Position numbers and translations under genes: made by a program
Shown: piece by piece, positions 35,586 to 44,257 of the stretch
Layout of the letters: the number at the start of each line of letters is the position of its first letter
Numbering within the stretch: the first letter of the stretch is position 1
Notes under the pieces: generated by a model
Database searches by the model: none
Seen by the model: the letters and a program-made list of their open reading frames with translations, nothing else
Told to the model about the DNA's origin: nothing
Assembly (NCBI RefSeq): GCF_002261225.1
Contig: NZ_NEVM01000005.1
Location: forward strand, 1,116,001-1,180,000
Direction of reading: 5' to 3'
DNA from: Bordetella genomosp. 10
GTDB lineage: Bacteria; Pseudomonadota; Gammaproteobacteria; Burkholderiales; Burkholderiaceae_B
Length of the DNA stretch: 64,000 nt

Positions 35586-36017
35586 ATGAGTACCCTGCGT
35601 TTCGCCTACAACACCCTGTCCCCCGAGGCCTACGCCGGCTTCATCGCCACCAAGAAAGCCCTTTCCAGGAGCAGCCTGGGCAAGCAGCTCGTCGACCTGG
35701 TCTACCTGCGGCTCTCGCAGATCAACGGCTGCGCCTTCTGCCTGGAAATGCACTCGGCGGCGTTGCGCGCCGACGGCATGCCGCCGGCCAAGCTCGACAG
35801 CGTCGCGGGCTGGCGCGTCAGCGGGCACTTCGACGAGCGCGAGCGCGCGGCCCTGGCCTGGACGGAATCGCTGGCGGACGTCGCCCGCACGCATGCTTGC
35901 GACAAGGATTTCGCGCCGCTCAAGGCGCATTTCAGCGACGCGGAAATCTCCGACCTGAGTTTCGCCGTCGCCTTGATGAGCGCCTTCAACCGCCTGGCGA
36001 TCGGCGCACGCCAGTAA
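35586..36017 (+). CDS. Carboxymuconolactone-decarboxylase/AhpD-family protein
   Basis: A 143-residue all-helical protein of the AhpD-like family. The redox site CAFCLEMHS (CxxC with the following His, about residues 46-54) is intact, which points to a peroxidase or alkylhydroperoxidase-type role rather than a true decarboxylase. Uncharacterised homologues are widespread. AGGAG precedes the ATG at 35586. It is alone between the repeat-rich gap and the convergent bamC. Confidence 0.88.
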   Translation: MSTLRFAYNTLSPEAYAGFIATKKALSRSSLGKQLVDLVYLRLSQINGCAFCLEMHSAALRADGMPPAKLDSVAGWRVSGHFDERERAALAWTESLADVARTHACDKDFAPLKAHFSDAEISDLSFAVALMSAFNRLAIGARQ

Positions 36018-36133
36018 TCGGCAACCCCGATACCTGGTCCCAGGAATGGCGCCAGGAACGCGCCATTGACGCCGGCAATCGGGATACAGCGCGATTAGCG
36101 CCGCCGGTAGCGCAACTACGCCCTCATGCAAAA

Positions 36134-36164
36134 CGGGCCGCCCCTGTCGCCAGGAGGCGGCCCG
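36134..36164 (-). terminator. Intrinsic terminator of the dapA-bamC unit
   Basis: A 9-base perfect stem CGGGCCGCC/GGCGGCCCG (36134-36142, 36156-36164) with TTTT on the minus-strand 3' side, about 40 bases after the bamC stop. It also lies downstream of the convergent AhpD-like gene. Confidence 0.8.
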
Positions 36165-36204
36165 CTTATTGGGCGTCACCCTTACAGGGACGGCGCCACG
36201 CCGT

Positions 36205-37353
36205 CTACATCTTGTCCCGCAACACGCCCAGCAGACGTTGCGCCGTCGGCGAGTTGTCACGCTGACCGTTGGTGTCGAGCACCGTGATCTGCGTGGTGTC
36301 GCCCTGGCCGGACAGGTGGACGCGGTATTGCGGCGCCTGCGCCTTCTTGTCGCTGCTGGAGAACAGGCGGCTGAAGAAGCCGGGCTGTTCGTTCTGGATA
36401 CCGGTGTCGGTGTCGAAGTAGCGGACGAAGTAGTCGCCGGCCGAACGGTCGCGGTCGTCCACCGTGAAACCGCCCGAATCCAGCGCCACGCCGACACGGC
36501 GCCACGTGCGGTCGAACGACTCGTTGACGTTGAGCAAGGCGCCGTCGGCGCGGATGTCCTGCACCTGCGGACGCTGCGGCGCCTGTTCGGCGCTGGCCAC
36601 CAGCGTCTTGGCCCGGTCCGTATCGGTGCCGAGGAAGACCATCATGCGCGCCAGCATGGCGGCGTTCAGGCCCGGGTCTTCCTTGCCGAAGGTCCACTGG
36701 AGGTTGGTGGAATCGACGTTGGGGTTGCCCAGCACCTTCTCCACCATGTGCTGGTGGCTGATGTAGATCTCGGTGTGGCCGTTGACGCGCTCGATCCGGG
36801 TGCGGAATTTCTCGCGCTCGCCGCTATCGTAGGCTTGCTCGATCAGCATGCCCAGGGCCTGCCGCAGCCAGCTTTCCGGAATCTTGGCGCGGTTCTCCGC
36901 CCAATTGGTTTCGATCAGGCCGGCGGCCGGATTGTTGGTCTCGATGGTGAAGCCGTTGTTGGTCCAGAAGTCGACGATCCTCGGGAACACCTGGTCCGGC
37001 GGCGCGTCGATCACCAGCCAGCGCAGGTCGCCGTCACGCTCGACGTGCATGTCCGAGCGTTGCGGCAGCACGCCGCTGGTGACCGCGTTGTTGGTCTTGC
37101 TTTCCGCGGCCTGCGCCTGCGATTGCGCCTGGTATTGCGAGAAAGTGGTCGACCCCGTGGCCGGCGTGCGGTAACGCGGATCGTTGGCGGCCTGGGTAAG
37201 ATCGGGCGGGATGCTCAGCGGGTCGACGTGCTGGGTGCTGGCGCTCTTGTAATCGATGGATTCTTCTTTGCCCAGGAACTGATTGACTTCGCTGCAACCG
37301 GCCAGCAAGGCCAGGGTAATCAATGCCGACAAGCCGGCATAGCGCTTATTCAT
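36205..37353 (-). CDS. bamC: Outer membrane assembly lipoprotein BamC
   Basis: Accessory lipoprotein of the BAM complex that folds beta-barrel proteins into the outer membrane. A lipoprotein signal ends LLAGC (residues 15-19), followed by the unstructured lasso region and two helix-grip domains (e.g. DLRWLVIDAPPDQVFPRIVDFW and NESFDRTWRRVGVALDSGGFTVDDRDRSAGDYFVRY). 382 residues. A second in-frame ATG four codons upstream (37365) also has an AAGGA site. It follows dapA by about 20 bases, the classic dapA-bamC pairing. Confidence 0.93.
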   Translation of the reverse strand: MNKRYAGLSALITLALLAGCSEVNQFLGKEESIDYKSASTQHVDPLSIPPDLTQAANDPRYRTPATGSTTFSQYQAQSQAQAAESKTNNAVTSGVLPQRSDMHVERDGDLRWLVIDAPPDQVFPRIVDFWTNNGFTIETNNPAAGLIETNWAENRAKIPESWLRQALGMLIEQAYDSGEREKFRTRIERVNGHTEIYISHQHMVEKVLGNPNVDSTNLQWTFGKEDPGLNAAMLARMMVFLGTDTDRAKTLVASAEQAPQRPQVQDIRADGALLNVNESFDRTWRRVGVALDSGGFTVDDRDRSAGDYFVRYFDTDTGIQNEQPGFFSRLFSSSDKKAQAPQYRVHLSGQGDTTQITVLDTNGQRDNSPTAQRLLGVLRDKM

Positions 37354-37372
37354 ACGTATCCTCATAAATCCT

Positions 37373-38278
37373 TTAGAGCAGGCCAGCGTCCTGGAGCGCG
37401 GCCTGTACCGTCGCGTGGTGCTGGTCGCCAAGTTCAACCAGCGGCAGGCGATAGCCCAGGGGCATGCGCCCCATTTTCGCCATCGCCCACTTCACGGGAA
37501 TTGGGTTTGCCTCGACGAAGAGCGCCTTGTTGAGACGCGCAAGACGGGCGTTGAGTTCACGCACCTTGGCCACGTCCATGGCCAGGGCCGCTGCACAGAG
37601 ATCGCGCATCAGGCGCGGCGCGACGTTGGCCGTCACCGAGATGTTGCCGCGCGCGCCCAGCAGCATGAGCGCCGCCGCGGTGGGATCGTCGCCGCTGAAG
37701 ACCTGGAAGCTGGCCGGCGCTTCGCGCAGCAGCAACGCGCCGCGGCCGATGTCGCCGGTGGCGTCCTTGATGCCGACGATGCCGGGCACCTGGGCCAGGC
37801 GCAGCACGGTCTCGTTGCTCATGTCGGCCACGGTGCGGCCCGGCACGTTGTACAGCACGGTCGGCAGGTCGACCGCCTCGGCGATCGCGCGGAAGTGGCG
37901 GTACAGCCCTTCCTGGCTGGGCTTGTTGTAGTAGGGAACGACGGACAGGCCGGCCTGCGCGCCCACCGACTTCGCGTGGCGCGCCAGGTGGATGGCTTCG
38001 TCCGTGGAGTTGGCGCCCACCCCGGCGATGACGGGGATGCGGCCCGCCGCGTGCTCCACCGCCACGCGGATCAGCTCGGCATGCTCGTCCATCGACACGG
38101 TCGGCGATTCGCCGGTGGTGCCGACGACGACCAATGCATCGGTGCCTTCGGCCACGTGCCAGTCGATCAGGTTGCGGTAGCTGGCGTAGTCCAGCGTGCC
38201 GTCCGGATGCATGGGAGTGACCAGGGCCACCATGCTGCCCTGAAAAGTTACGCCAGCGGCGTTTGCCGAGGATGCCAT
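37373..38278 (-). CDS. dapA: 4-hydroxy-tetrahydrodipicolinate synthase
   Basis: Condenses pyruvate with aspartate semialdehyde, the committed step to diaminopimelate and lysine. 301 residues forming a TIM barrel. Schiff-base lysine K171 ([11 protein letters not shown]), Tyr143 (LYNVPGRT) and the T54-T55 pair (VVGTTGES) are present. A short Ala-rich N-terminal extension precedes the fold. First gene of a dapA-bamC unit. Together with lysC earlier in the window it gives two steps of the lysine branch, but they are separate transcripts. Confidence 0.96.
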   Translation of the reverse strand: MASSANAAGVTFQGSMVALVTPMHPDGTLDYASYRNLIDWHVAEGTDALVVVGTTGESPTVSMDEHAELIRVAVEHAAGRIPVIAGVGANSTDEAIHLARHAKSVGAQAGLSVVPYYNKPSQEGLYRHFRAIAEAVDLPTVLYNVPGRTVADMSNETVLRLAQVPGIVGIKDATGDIGRGALLLREAPASFQVFSGDDPTAAALMLLGARGNISVTANVAPRLMRDLCAAALAMDVAKVRELNARLARLNKALFVEANPIPVKWAMAKMGRMPLGYRLPLVELGDQHHATVQAALQDAGLL

Positions 38279-38426
38279 CGTGGAGGGGCTCCAGGGCCGG
38301 GACGGGATTGTCCGCGGCCATAATCCGTAAAACCCGGGAGTTTACCGGATACCGGCAAAATTCCTAGCAAGCAGGCGCCAATCATGGAGAAAGCTGCCGA
38401 TTTCAGGGCCGCCCGGAGGAAATTTC

Positions 38427-39074
38427 TTACAGGAACCAGCTAACGATGGCCCCGCCCAGCGCCAGGAAGGGGTGCATGAAATAGCTGAGCGACCCACTGA
38501 ACAGCAGGAGCAGCACGATCAGCGTGCCATAGGGCTCGATGCGCGAATACTGCCAGGCCAGCTTGTGGGGCAGCAGGCTGAAGACGATGCGCCCGCCGTC
38601 CAGCGGCAGCACCGGCAGCAGGTTCAGGGCCATCAGCACCAGGTTGACCATCACCCCCGCGGAGGCCATCTTCAGCCAGAACCCGTCCAGGCCGCCCGCC
38701 TCCGAGAGCAGGCGCAGGACGATGGCCCACAGGATGGCCATCAGCAGATTGGCGCCCGGCCCCGCCGCCGCCACCCACAGCATGTCCTTCTTGGGACGGC
38801 GCAGGCGTGCGAAATCCACCGGCACCGGCTTGGCCCAGCCGAACAACAGGCCCGGGCTGCCCAGCAGCTTGGAAGCCAGCAGGATCAGCAAGGGGACCAG
38901 CAAGGTCCCCACGGGATCGATATGGCGGGCCGGGTTCAGGCTGATCCGCCCCATCTGCCAGGCGGTCGGGTCGCCCAGGGCGCGCGCCGCGTAGCCGTGC
39001 GCCGCTTCGTGCAGCGTGATGGCGAAAATGACAGGGATCGCGTAGATGGCGATCGACCGGATGAGATCGTCCAT
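38427..39074 (-). CDS. Site-2-protease-like M50 family membrane metalloprotease
   Basis: A 215-residue membrane protein with about five or six hydrophobic segments. The zinc motif HEAAH (residues 22-26) and the second-site motif NLLPVLPLDGGRI (Asp ligand) define the SREBPM/YwhC-like group of small M50 peptidases. Substrate unknown. It starts three bases after the stop of the YciO-type gene, so the two share a transcript, an arrangement common in betaproteobacteria (often followed by trpS). Confidence 0.92.
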   Translation of the reverse strand: MDDLIRSIAIYAIPVIFAITLHEAAHGYAARALGDPTAWQMGRISLNPARHIDPVGTLLVPLLILLASKLLGSPGLLFGWAKPVPVDFARLRRPKKDMLWVAAAGPGANLLMAILWAIVLRLLSEAGGLDGFWLKMASAGVMVNLVLMALNLLPVLPLDGGRIVFSLLPHKLAWQYSRIEPYGTLIVLLLLFSGSLSYFMHPFLALGGAIVSWFL

Positions 39075-39077
39075 GGA

Positions 39078-39704
39078 TCAGCCGATTCCCAGCAAGGCGG
39101 GATCGCCGCGGCCCCGGCGCAGCACCTGGGGTTCGGGGCCGGTCAGGTCGATGACCGTGGTCGATTCCTTGGGACAGGCGCCGCTGTCGATCACCGCCGC
39201 CAGTTCGTGCTCATAGCGTTCGCGGATGACCTCGCCGTCGTTCAGCGCTTCGGTCTCGCCCTCGGGGATCAGGGTGGTCGACAGCAGGGGCTCGCCCACC
39301 AGCTCCAGCAACCCCAGCGTGACGGGGTGTTCGGGAATCCGGATGCCTATGGTCTTGCGCGACGGATGGGACACCCGCCGCGGCACTTCGCGCGTGGCTT
39401 CCAGGATGAAGGTGTAGGGGCCGGGCGTGGCCGCTTTCAGCAGGCGGTACTGCCGGTTGTCGACCCTGGCGAAATGGCCGATCTGGGCCAGATCGCGGCA
39501 GATCAGCGTAAGATGATGCCGCTCGTCCAGCCCGCGCAAGCGGCGCAGGCCATCGGCGGCGGCCTTGTCGTCCAGCCGCGCGATGACCGCGTAGCTCGAA
39601 TCGGTGGGAACGGCGGCCAGCCCGCCGTCGCGCAAAAGTTGCGCGGCCTGCTTCAACAGGCGAGGCTGGGGGTTCGCGGGGTGTACGGAGAAAAATTGCG
39701 CCAT
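39078..39704 (-). CDS. YciO-type Sua5/YrdC-domain protein
   Basis: A 208-residue YrdC-fold protein of the L-threonylcarbamoyladenylate synthase superfamily, closest in pattern to the YciO branch (GGLAAVPTDSSYAVIARLDDK, TPGPYTFILEATREVPRR, RKTIGIRIPEHP). The KxR-S/T-N signature of true TsaC/Sua5 is only partly conserved: here KTIGIRIP with STT later. It may therefore not be the main t6A enzyme. First gene of a two-gene unit with the M50 protease. Confidence 0.88.
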   Translation of the reverse strand: MAQFFSVHPANPQPRLLKQAAQLLRDGGLAAVPTDSSYAVIARLDDKAAADGLRRLRGLDERHHLTLICRDLAQIGHFARVDNRQYRLLKAATPGPYTFILEATREVPRRVSHPSRKTIGIRIPEHPVTLGLLELVGEPLLSTTLIPEGETEALNDGEVIRERYEHELAAVIDSGACPKESTTVIDLTGPEPQVLRRGRGDPALLGIG

Positions 39705-39721
39705 GCGATTATCCTAACATT

Positions 39722-39732
39722 CCGTATTACGG
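39722..39732. promoter_or_regulatory. Palindrome in a short divergent promoter region
   Basis: The perfect inverted repeat CCGTATTACGG sits in the 63-base gap between the divergent YciO-type and zinc-peptidase genes. It could be an operator acting on both; nothing else supports it. Confidence 0.3.
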
Positions 39733-39767
39733 CATTCGCGCGTGCACATGCCTGAAGGAGAAGATTT

Positions 39768-40628
39768 ATGCGCCTGGACGATTCGCGCGAAAGCGACAAC
39801 GTGGAAGACCGCCGCGGCTCCGGCCCCATGATAGGCGGACGCGGCACCATCGGCATAGGAACCATCGTGCTGGCCCTGGTGGCCGTGTACTTCGGCGTCG
39901 ACCCCCGCATCATCCTGGAACTGGCGGGCGGCGGCGGCGCCCCGACCCAGCAACAGCAGGCCCCGGCGCACGCGCCGCCGGCCGACGACAGCCGGGCGCG
40001 CTTCGTCGCCAAGGTGCTCGGTGAAACCGAGGATACCTGGACGCAGTTGTTCAAGCAGTTCGGCAATATGCCCTACACCGATCCCAAACTGGTGCTGTAC
40101 ACCGGCGCCACGCCTACCGCCTGCGGCACCGGCCAGGCGGCCATGGGGCCCTTCTACTGCCCGGGCGACAGCAAGGTCTACCTGGACATGTCGTTCTTCG
40201 ATGAGATGAAGCAGCGCTTCCAGGCCCCCGGCGATTTCGCCCAGGCCTACGTCATCGCGCATGAAGTCGGCCACCACGTCCAGCACCTGCTCGGTATTTC
40301 CGACCGGGTCGACCAGTTGCGCCGGCAGAATCCCTCCCAGGCCAACGCGCTGTCGGTGCGGCTGGAACTGCAGGCGGATTGCTTCGCCGGCCTCTGGGCC
40401 AAGCATGCCGACTCCGCCCGCCACATCCTGGAACAGGGCGACGTCGAAGAGGCCTTGAACGCCGCCAGCGCCATCGGCGACGACAGGCTGCAGAAGCGCA
40501 GCCAGGGCTATGTGGTGCCGGATGCGTTCACCCACGGCACCTCGGCGCAACGCGTGCGCTGGTTCAAGCGCGGGCTGGACACGGGCGATATCAAGCAGTG
40601 CGACACCTTCGGGGCCAGCCAGCTATAG
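39768..40628 (+). CDS. Neutral zinc metallopeptidase (YpfJ family)
   Basis: A 286-residue putative zinc peptidase anchored by one N-terminal membrane helix ([19 protein letters not shown], about 27-45). The zincin motif HEVGHH (residues about 164-169) and the downstream ELQADC glutamate are both present, as in E. coli YpfJ. The substrate is unknown. A Gln/Pro/Ala-rich linker joins the helix to the catalytic domain, and cysteines (TACGT, FYCPG) suggest a disulfide on the periplasmic side. GAAGGAG precedes the ATG. Confidence 0.92.
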   Translation: MRLDDSRESDNVEDRRGSGPMIGGRGTIGIGTIVLALVAVYFGVDPRIILELAGGGGAPTQQQQAPAHAPPADDSRARFVAKVLGETEDTWTQLFKQFGNMPYTDPKLVLYTGATPTACGTGQAAMGPFYCPGDSKVYLDMSFFDEMKQRFQAPGDFAQAYVIAHEVGHHVQHLLGISDRVDQLRRQNPSQANALSVRLELQADCFAGLWAKHADSARHILEQGDVEEALNAASAIGDDRLQKRSQGYVVPDAFTHGTSAQRVRWFKRGLDTGDIKQCDTFGASQL

Positions 40629-40712
40629 GCTTGCCGCCCATGGGTTTGCCGCTATAGGCTTGCCGGCGCGGCGAGTCTGCCGGCACGGCGGCGGCGCTGC
40701 ACGCCACAGGGC

Positions 40713-40991
40713 TCAGCGCGCCGGGAAACCCGTCAAGGCATCGACGATTTCGCGGCCGTGCGAGACGGCCGCGTGCACGGCTTCGGCCGGGCTGTAGACG
40801 AAGCCGCCGTCGACGAAGCAGGGAATGGGATACGTATCGGCGTCCTCGTGCTGCAAGGAGGCGGGCACGACCTCCACGACCGCTGTGAAGACGGGCCCGG
40901 AGGGCTTCTCGATATGGCCGGTGCTTTGCAAACCTCGCGCGACCTTGGCGGTCAGGCGAAAACCTTTGTAGATCGAATGATTCTGGTGCAC
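40713..40991 (-). CDS. Small hypothetical protein
   Basis: A 92-residue soluble protein that I do not recognise with certainty. It starts at GTG 40991 with GAGAGG about 9 bases upstream. The sequence (HSIYKGFRLTAKVARGL, then FVDGGFVYSPAEAVHAAVSHGREIVDAL) looks like a compact alpha/beta domain of the kind found in stress-related small proteins of Burkholderiales. A 264-base gap upstream (40992-41255) is AT-richer and may hold divergent promoters. Confidence 0.65.
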   Translation of the reverse strand: MHQNHSIYKGFRLTAKVARGLQSTGHIEKPSGPVFTAVVEVVPASLQHEDADTYPIPCFVDGGFVYSPAEAVHAAVSHGREIVDALTGFPAR

Positions 40992-41255
40992 TACAAACCC
41001 CTCTCGTTTTGAAGGAGCATAGCCGCGTGTCGTGACAATACGCGGAATATTTTGTAACCCTAGAATTACTAAAGGTTAAGTCGGAATAACCCGCAGGCCC
41101 CGATAGGGGTTCGGTAAAAACAGGGGCGGATCCTGGCCGCTATGGAACCCTAGTCAGGCATGATAAATGCTAATCCTGTTCATAAAAACAGGGTACGGAG
41201 CAGGAACACCCACGGTGGCGTTGTTCCACTGCCACGGCCCGCACGGAGGACACAC

Positions 41256-41498
41256 ATGCTGACTCAGGAACAACTCAAGGTGCTCAAGGCCATCCACGCC
41301 GGCGGGCCGGTGGCGGCCAACCCGCATACGGACCTGCTGCTGGAACGGGGACTGCTGGCGCGCCAGCCCGGCATGCCGGGGCTGGCGGTGACGCCGGCGG
41401 GCAGGCGCGCCCTGGGCCTGGGCGAGGCGTTCGGGGATTCCATCCTCGACGCCCTGCTGCCCGGCGAAGGCGCCAGCCAGGCGGTGAAACCGCACTGA
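41256..41498 (+). CDS. Small winged-helix-like hypothetical protein
   Basis: An 80-residue protein. LTQEQLKVLKAIHAGGPVAA...DLLLERGLLARQPGMPGLAVTPAGRRALGLG reads like a minimal winged helix (helix, helix, wing ending VTPAGRRAL), as in small marR-like or DNA-binding orphan proteins. GGAGGA lies five bases before the ATG. No partner is coded on the same strand nearby. Function unknown. Confidence 0.7.
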   Translation: MLTQEQLKVLKAIHAGGPVAANPHTDLLLERGLLARQPGMPGLAVTPAGRRALGLGEAFGDSILDALLPGEGASQAVKPH

Positions 41499-41533
41499 AC
41501 GGGCGGCGCGAGCGGCTTTTACGCCAGCGGTTT

Positions 41534-41779
41534 TTATTTCAAGGCCGCGGCGATCTGCTCGCGCATGCCCTCGAAGCCCGCGAGATATTCCGGGCTTTCC
41601 GAGCGGGCCGTCAGGCTGGCGTGGTTTTGCGCCAGGCGCGCCTCGATGGCCTCGCTCAATCCAGGCGTGCCGCGCGCGACGTGCAGCGTGCACAGCAATG
41701 CGCTGGCAAGCGCGCTGATCTGCCCGCCTTGATGGGCAATGGTCTGCGCGACCAGGGCCAGTTTTTCATCGGTATCCAT
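41534..41779 (-). CDS. Small helical hypothetical protein
   Basis: An 81-residue, largely helical protein (MDTDEKLALVAQTIAHQGGQ, LASALLCTLHVARGTPGLSEAIEARL). No known domain recognised. GAGGAAATC immediately precedes the ATG at 41779. The frame continues upstream but without coding character. Convergent with the 80-residue winged-helix-like gene, 35 bases apart. Confidence 0.65.
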   Translation of the reverse strand: MDTDEKLALVAQTIAHQGGQISALASALLCTLHVARGTPGLSEAIEARLAQNHASLTARSESPEYLAGFEGMREQIAAALK

Positions 41780-42128
41780 GATTTCCTCGCTTGTCTGTAC
41801 GGATGCCGGCGGGGACGGTAAGCCTCCGATAGCGCGCAAGGCGGGGGCACCCCCCGGCAAGCGCCCCGGGACTGGCCGCGAGGCCGGCGAAGCCCGCGCA
41901 TCCTAACATGGCGCCCTCGCCTGTCCGCTGCCCGTGCGCCCGTGCGCCCGGGCAACCGGGCCCGCAGGCCGCGGGCCCGACGTCCGCCGCGAGGCGGATT
42001 GCGGCTTCCGGCGGGTTGGCGGCGCGCGGCCGCCGTGCCAAGCTGTGAGCGTGTGAGCGGCGGGCGCGGGAACGGCATGTCCTTGAACCGCACGCCCTTG
42101 CACGGCATGCACCCGGATGAGAGAACCT
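41780..42128. other. Intergenic region, no gene seen
   Basis: About 350 bases between two divergent genes. Open frames here have no ribosome sites or family resemblance. The sequence is extremely G+C-rich with many short GC palindromes (for example around 41940-42030), and I found no convincing promoter hexamers. Confidence 0.4.
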
Positions 42129-43229
42129 ATGACCAAGCCCGTCAAGATCGTCCTGCTCGCTCTCGTGCTCGTCATCGCGCTGGTGGCGGCCGGCGCAGGG
42201 TTGGCGACCCATATGGTCGTGGGGCGCATCAACGCCGTCCTGGGCGACGAGGGCCACGCCGAGCGCATCCACGTCGGCCTCGCCGAAATCGTGCTGGAGA
42301 ACGTCGAGGTGGGCGCGCCGCCGGATTGGCCGGCCCGCCAGACGCTGCGCGCCGCCCGCGTGGTGGTCGTGCCCCATTGGCGCTCGCTGCTGTCCGATGA
42401 AATTTCGCTGGAACGCATTACCGTCAGCGACTACTACCTGACCATCCTGCGGCCGCGCAACGGCGCCATCCGCTACATGCCGACCCTGCGCGAGCACCAT
42501 GGCGGACAAACCGCCGGCGACGACAAGGACGGGGGTGACGGCCCGCGCCGCCGGCATCCGGTCAACATCGAAAAACTGGAATTGCGTGGCGGCCACCTGG
42601 ATTTCTACGACGCCACCGTCGCCACGCCGCCCTACCGGGTGCCGCTGGACGGCGTGGATGCCGACATCGGGCCCATCCGCCAGCCCGCCGCGGACGTGCG
42701 CACGCAGTTGCACGCGGAAGGCCAGATGGTGGGCAAGAACCGCCGCGGCAAAATGGAACTGGAGGGCTGGGTCGCCCTGCCCAGCCACGATGCCGATATC
42801 CAGACCCGCCTGCGCAGCGTCGACGTGGCCCTGGTCGCGCCCTATCTGCAGCGCCGTTCCCCGGCCGGGCTGGCCGGCGGCCGGACGGACCTGGACATGC
42901 GCACGCAGGTCGAGAAGGAACAACTGCACGCGCAGGGCCGCATCACGCTCGCCGACCTCCAGTTCAGCGAGGGCAACGCGCCACTGCTCGCGCTGCCGCG
43001 CAAGGCGGTGCTGGCCGCGATGGAGAATCACAAGGGCCAGATCAGCTTCGACTTCTCGGTCAGCGGCAATCTGCACGATCCCAAGTTCTCGATGGACGAG
43101 AGCCTGGCGACGCGCATCACCGCCGGCTTCGCCAAGGCCCTGGGCGTCAGCGTGGAAGGCGTGGCCGGCGGCGTCGGGGACGCGGTAAAGGGCTTGGGAG
43201 ATGCGCTGGACAATCTGCTGGGCAAATAG
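42129..43229 (+). CDS. AsmA/DUF748-like membrane-anchored periplasmic protein
   Basis: A 366-residue protein with one N-terminal membrane helix (VKIVLLALVLVIALVAAGAGLA) and a large beta-rich periplasmic part typical of AsmA-like/DUF748 proteins (LELRGGHLDFYDATVATPPY, DLDMRTQVEKEQLHAQGRITLADLQF). AsmA-like proteins are linked to phospholipid transport to the outer membrane; assigning that here is inference. At 366 residues it is a short member. A second ATG four codons upstream (42117) is possible. Confidence 0.82.
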   Translation: MTKPVKIVLLALVLVIALVAAGAGLATHMVVGRINAVLGDEGHAERIHVGLAEIVLENVEVGAPPDWPARQTLRAARVVVVPHWRSLLSDEISLERITVSDYYLTILRPRNGAIRYMPTLREHHGGQTAGDDKDGGDGPRRRHPVNIEKLELRGGHLDFYDATVATPPYRVPLDGVDADIGPIRQPAADVRTQLHAEGQMVGKNRRGKMELEGWVALPSHDADIQTRLRSVDVALVAPYLQRRSPAGLAGGRTDLDMRTQVEKEQLHAQGRITLADLQFSEGNAPLLALPRKAVLAAMENHKGQISFDFSVSGNLHDPKFSMDESLATRITAGFAKALGVSVEGVAGGVGDAVKGLGDALDNLLGK

Positions 43230-43295
43230 GCGCCGCGCGGGGAGGCGGCACAAGCCTTGCTCCAGCCCATCCGTCTTTGGCCTTGGACCCGCGAC

Positions 43296-43865
43296 ATGAC
43301 GACCCTGCCTCCCTCTTCCCCGGACCGGGATATTCCTCCTTCCACTTCTTCCGCGGCCGGCGACCGGGCCCCGCGGCGCAAGGTGGCGCCCTCCCGCCGG
43401 CGCATGGGACTGCGTCCCGGCCACGCCTCGCGGGTGCATGCGCTCTTCGAACGCTTCGCCGCCCAAGTCACCACGTGGACCGGCTCGCCGCTGGCGTTCG
43501 GCATCGCCTTCGGCCTGGTCGTGCTCTGGGCAGTCACCGGGCCCGTCTTCGGCTACTCCGAGACGTGGCAACTGGTCATCAACACCGGGACCACCATCGT
43601 CACCTTCCTCATGGTCTTCCTGATCCAGCAGAGCCAGAACAAGGACAGCCACGCCGTTCACCTGAAACTGGACGAGCTGCTGTGCGCGATCGCGCAAGCC
43701 GACAATCGCCTGGTGAATATCGAAGAGCTGGACGACGAGGAACTGGACGAGATCGCCGACCGTTACCGGCAACTGGCGGAACGCGCCCGCGCGCATCGCC
43801 GCGAACGCCAGGCGCGCGGCGGGGACGAAGGCCGCGGCGTGGTGGACGAGGCGCTGGACGATTGA
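43296..43865 (+). CDS. Low-affinity iron permease-family small membrane protein
   Basis: A 189-residue protein with two membrane helices (SPLAFGIAFGLVVLWAVTGPVF, LVINTGTTIVTFLMVFLIQ) followed by SQNKDSHAVHLKLDELLCAI and an acidic, helical tail. This is the bacterial family annotated as low-affinity iron permease (by distant similarity to yeast Fet4); iron transport is not proven for bacterial members. A Pro/Arg-rich cytoplasmic leader of about 45 residues precedes the helices. I chose ATG 43296 over an upstream TTG. Confidence 0.88.
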   Translation: MTTLPPSSPDRDIPPSTSSAAGDRAPRRKVAPSRRRMGLRPGHASRVHALFERFAAQVTTWTGSPLAFGIAFGLVVLWAVTGPVFGYSETWQLVINTGTTIVTFLMVFLIQQSQNKDSHAVHLKLDELLCAIAQADNRLVNIEELDDEELDEIADRYRQLAERARAHRRERQARGGDEGRGVVDEALDD

Positions 43866-43886
43866 ACGGCTGAACGGCTGAACGGC
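43863..43886. repeat. Triple 8-base tandem repeat
   Basis: TGAACGGC occurs three times head to tail, the first copy containing the stop codon of the iron-permease-like gene, between two convergent genes. A possible slippage tract. Confidence 0.7.
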
Positions 43887-44090
43887 TCAGGCCACCCATC
43901 CCCCGTCGGGCGCGGCGGGACGAGGGGTGGGCGGGGACGGGATTTCGGGATCCGGGCTGGCGGGCGGCGGCGTATCCGGCGGAAGATCGACGTCGGGCAG
44001 GCCGGGCGGCGTGGAAGGGTCCGGCGTGTGGGGCGTGGGGATGTCCGGGTTCTCGGGCAGGCCCGGCGTGCGGTGATCGGTCGGCTTCAT
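43887..44090 (-). CDS. Proline-rich small protein
   Basis: A 67-residue protein made almost entirely of Pro, Asp, Thr and Ser (GLPENPDIPTPHTPDPSTPPGLPDVDLPPDTPPPASPDPEIPSPP is its style), intrinsically disordered, with no signal peptide. AGGAG seven bases before the ATG at 44090 supports translation. Similar short Pro-rich proteins are annotated as hypothetical in Burkholderiales, from memory. No function can be given. Confidence 0.6.
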   Translation of the reverse strand: MKPTDHRTPGLPENPDIPTPHTPDPSTPPGLPDVDLPPDTPPPASPDPEIPSPPTPRPAAPDGGWVA

Positions 44091-44257
44091 GGCGTATCTC
44101 CTGTGGCGATTGCGGGAATATCGGGAAGACGCGGAAATGGCCGGCCTTCCCCTGCATTCCTGGAACCGCAACTTCCATGCCCTGCGGGCCGGGGTGCTTG
44201 TTCGCCTGTTCCGTTCCCTTCCGTTCTTCCTGCTCCGATCCTCCTGTTCCGATTCCG

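Noticed and set aside
41940..42110. Open frames in the 41.8-42.1 kb gap
   Set aside because: Arg/Pro/Gly-rich translation in all frames and no start signals; looks non-coding.
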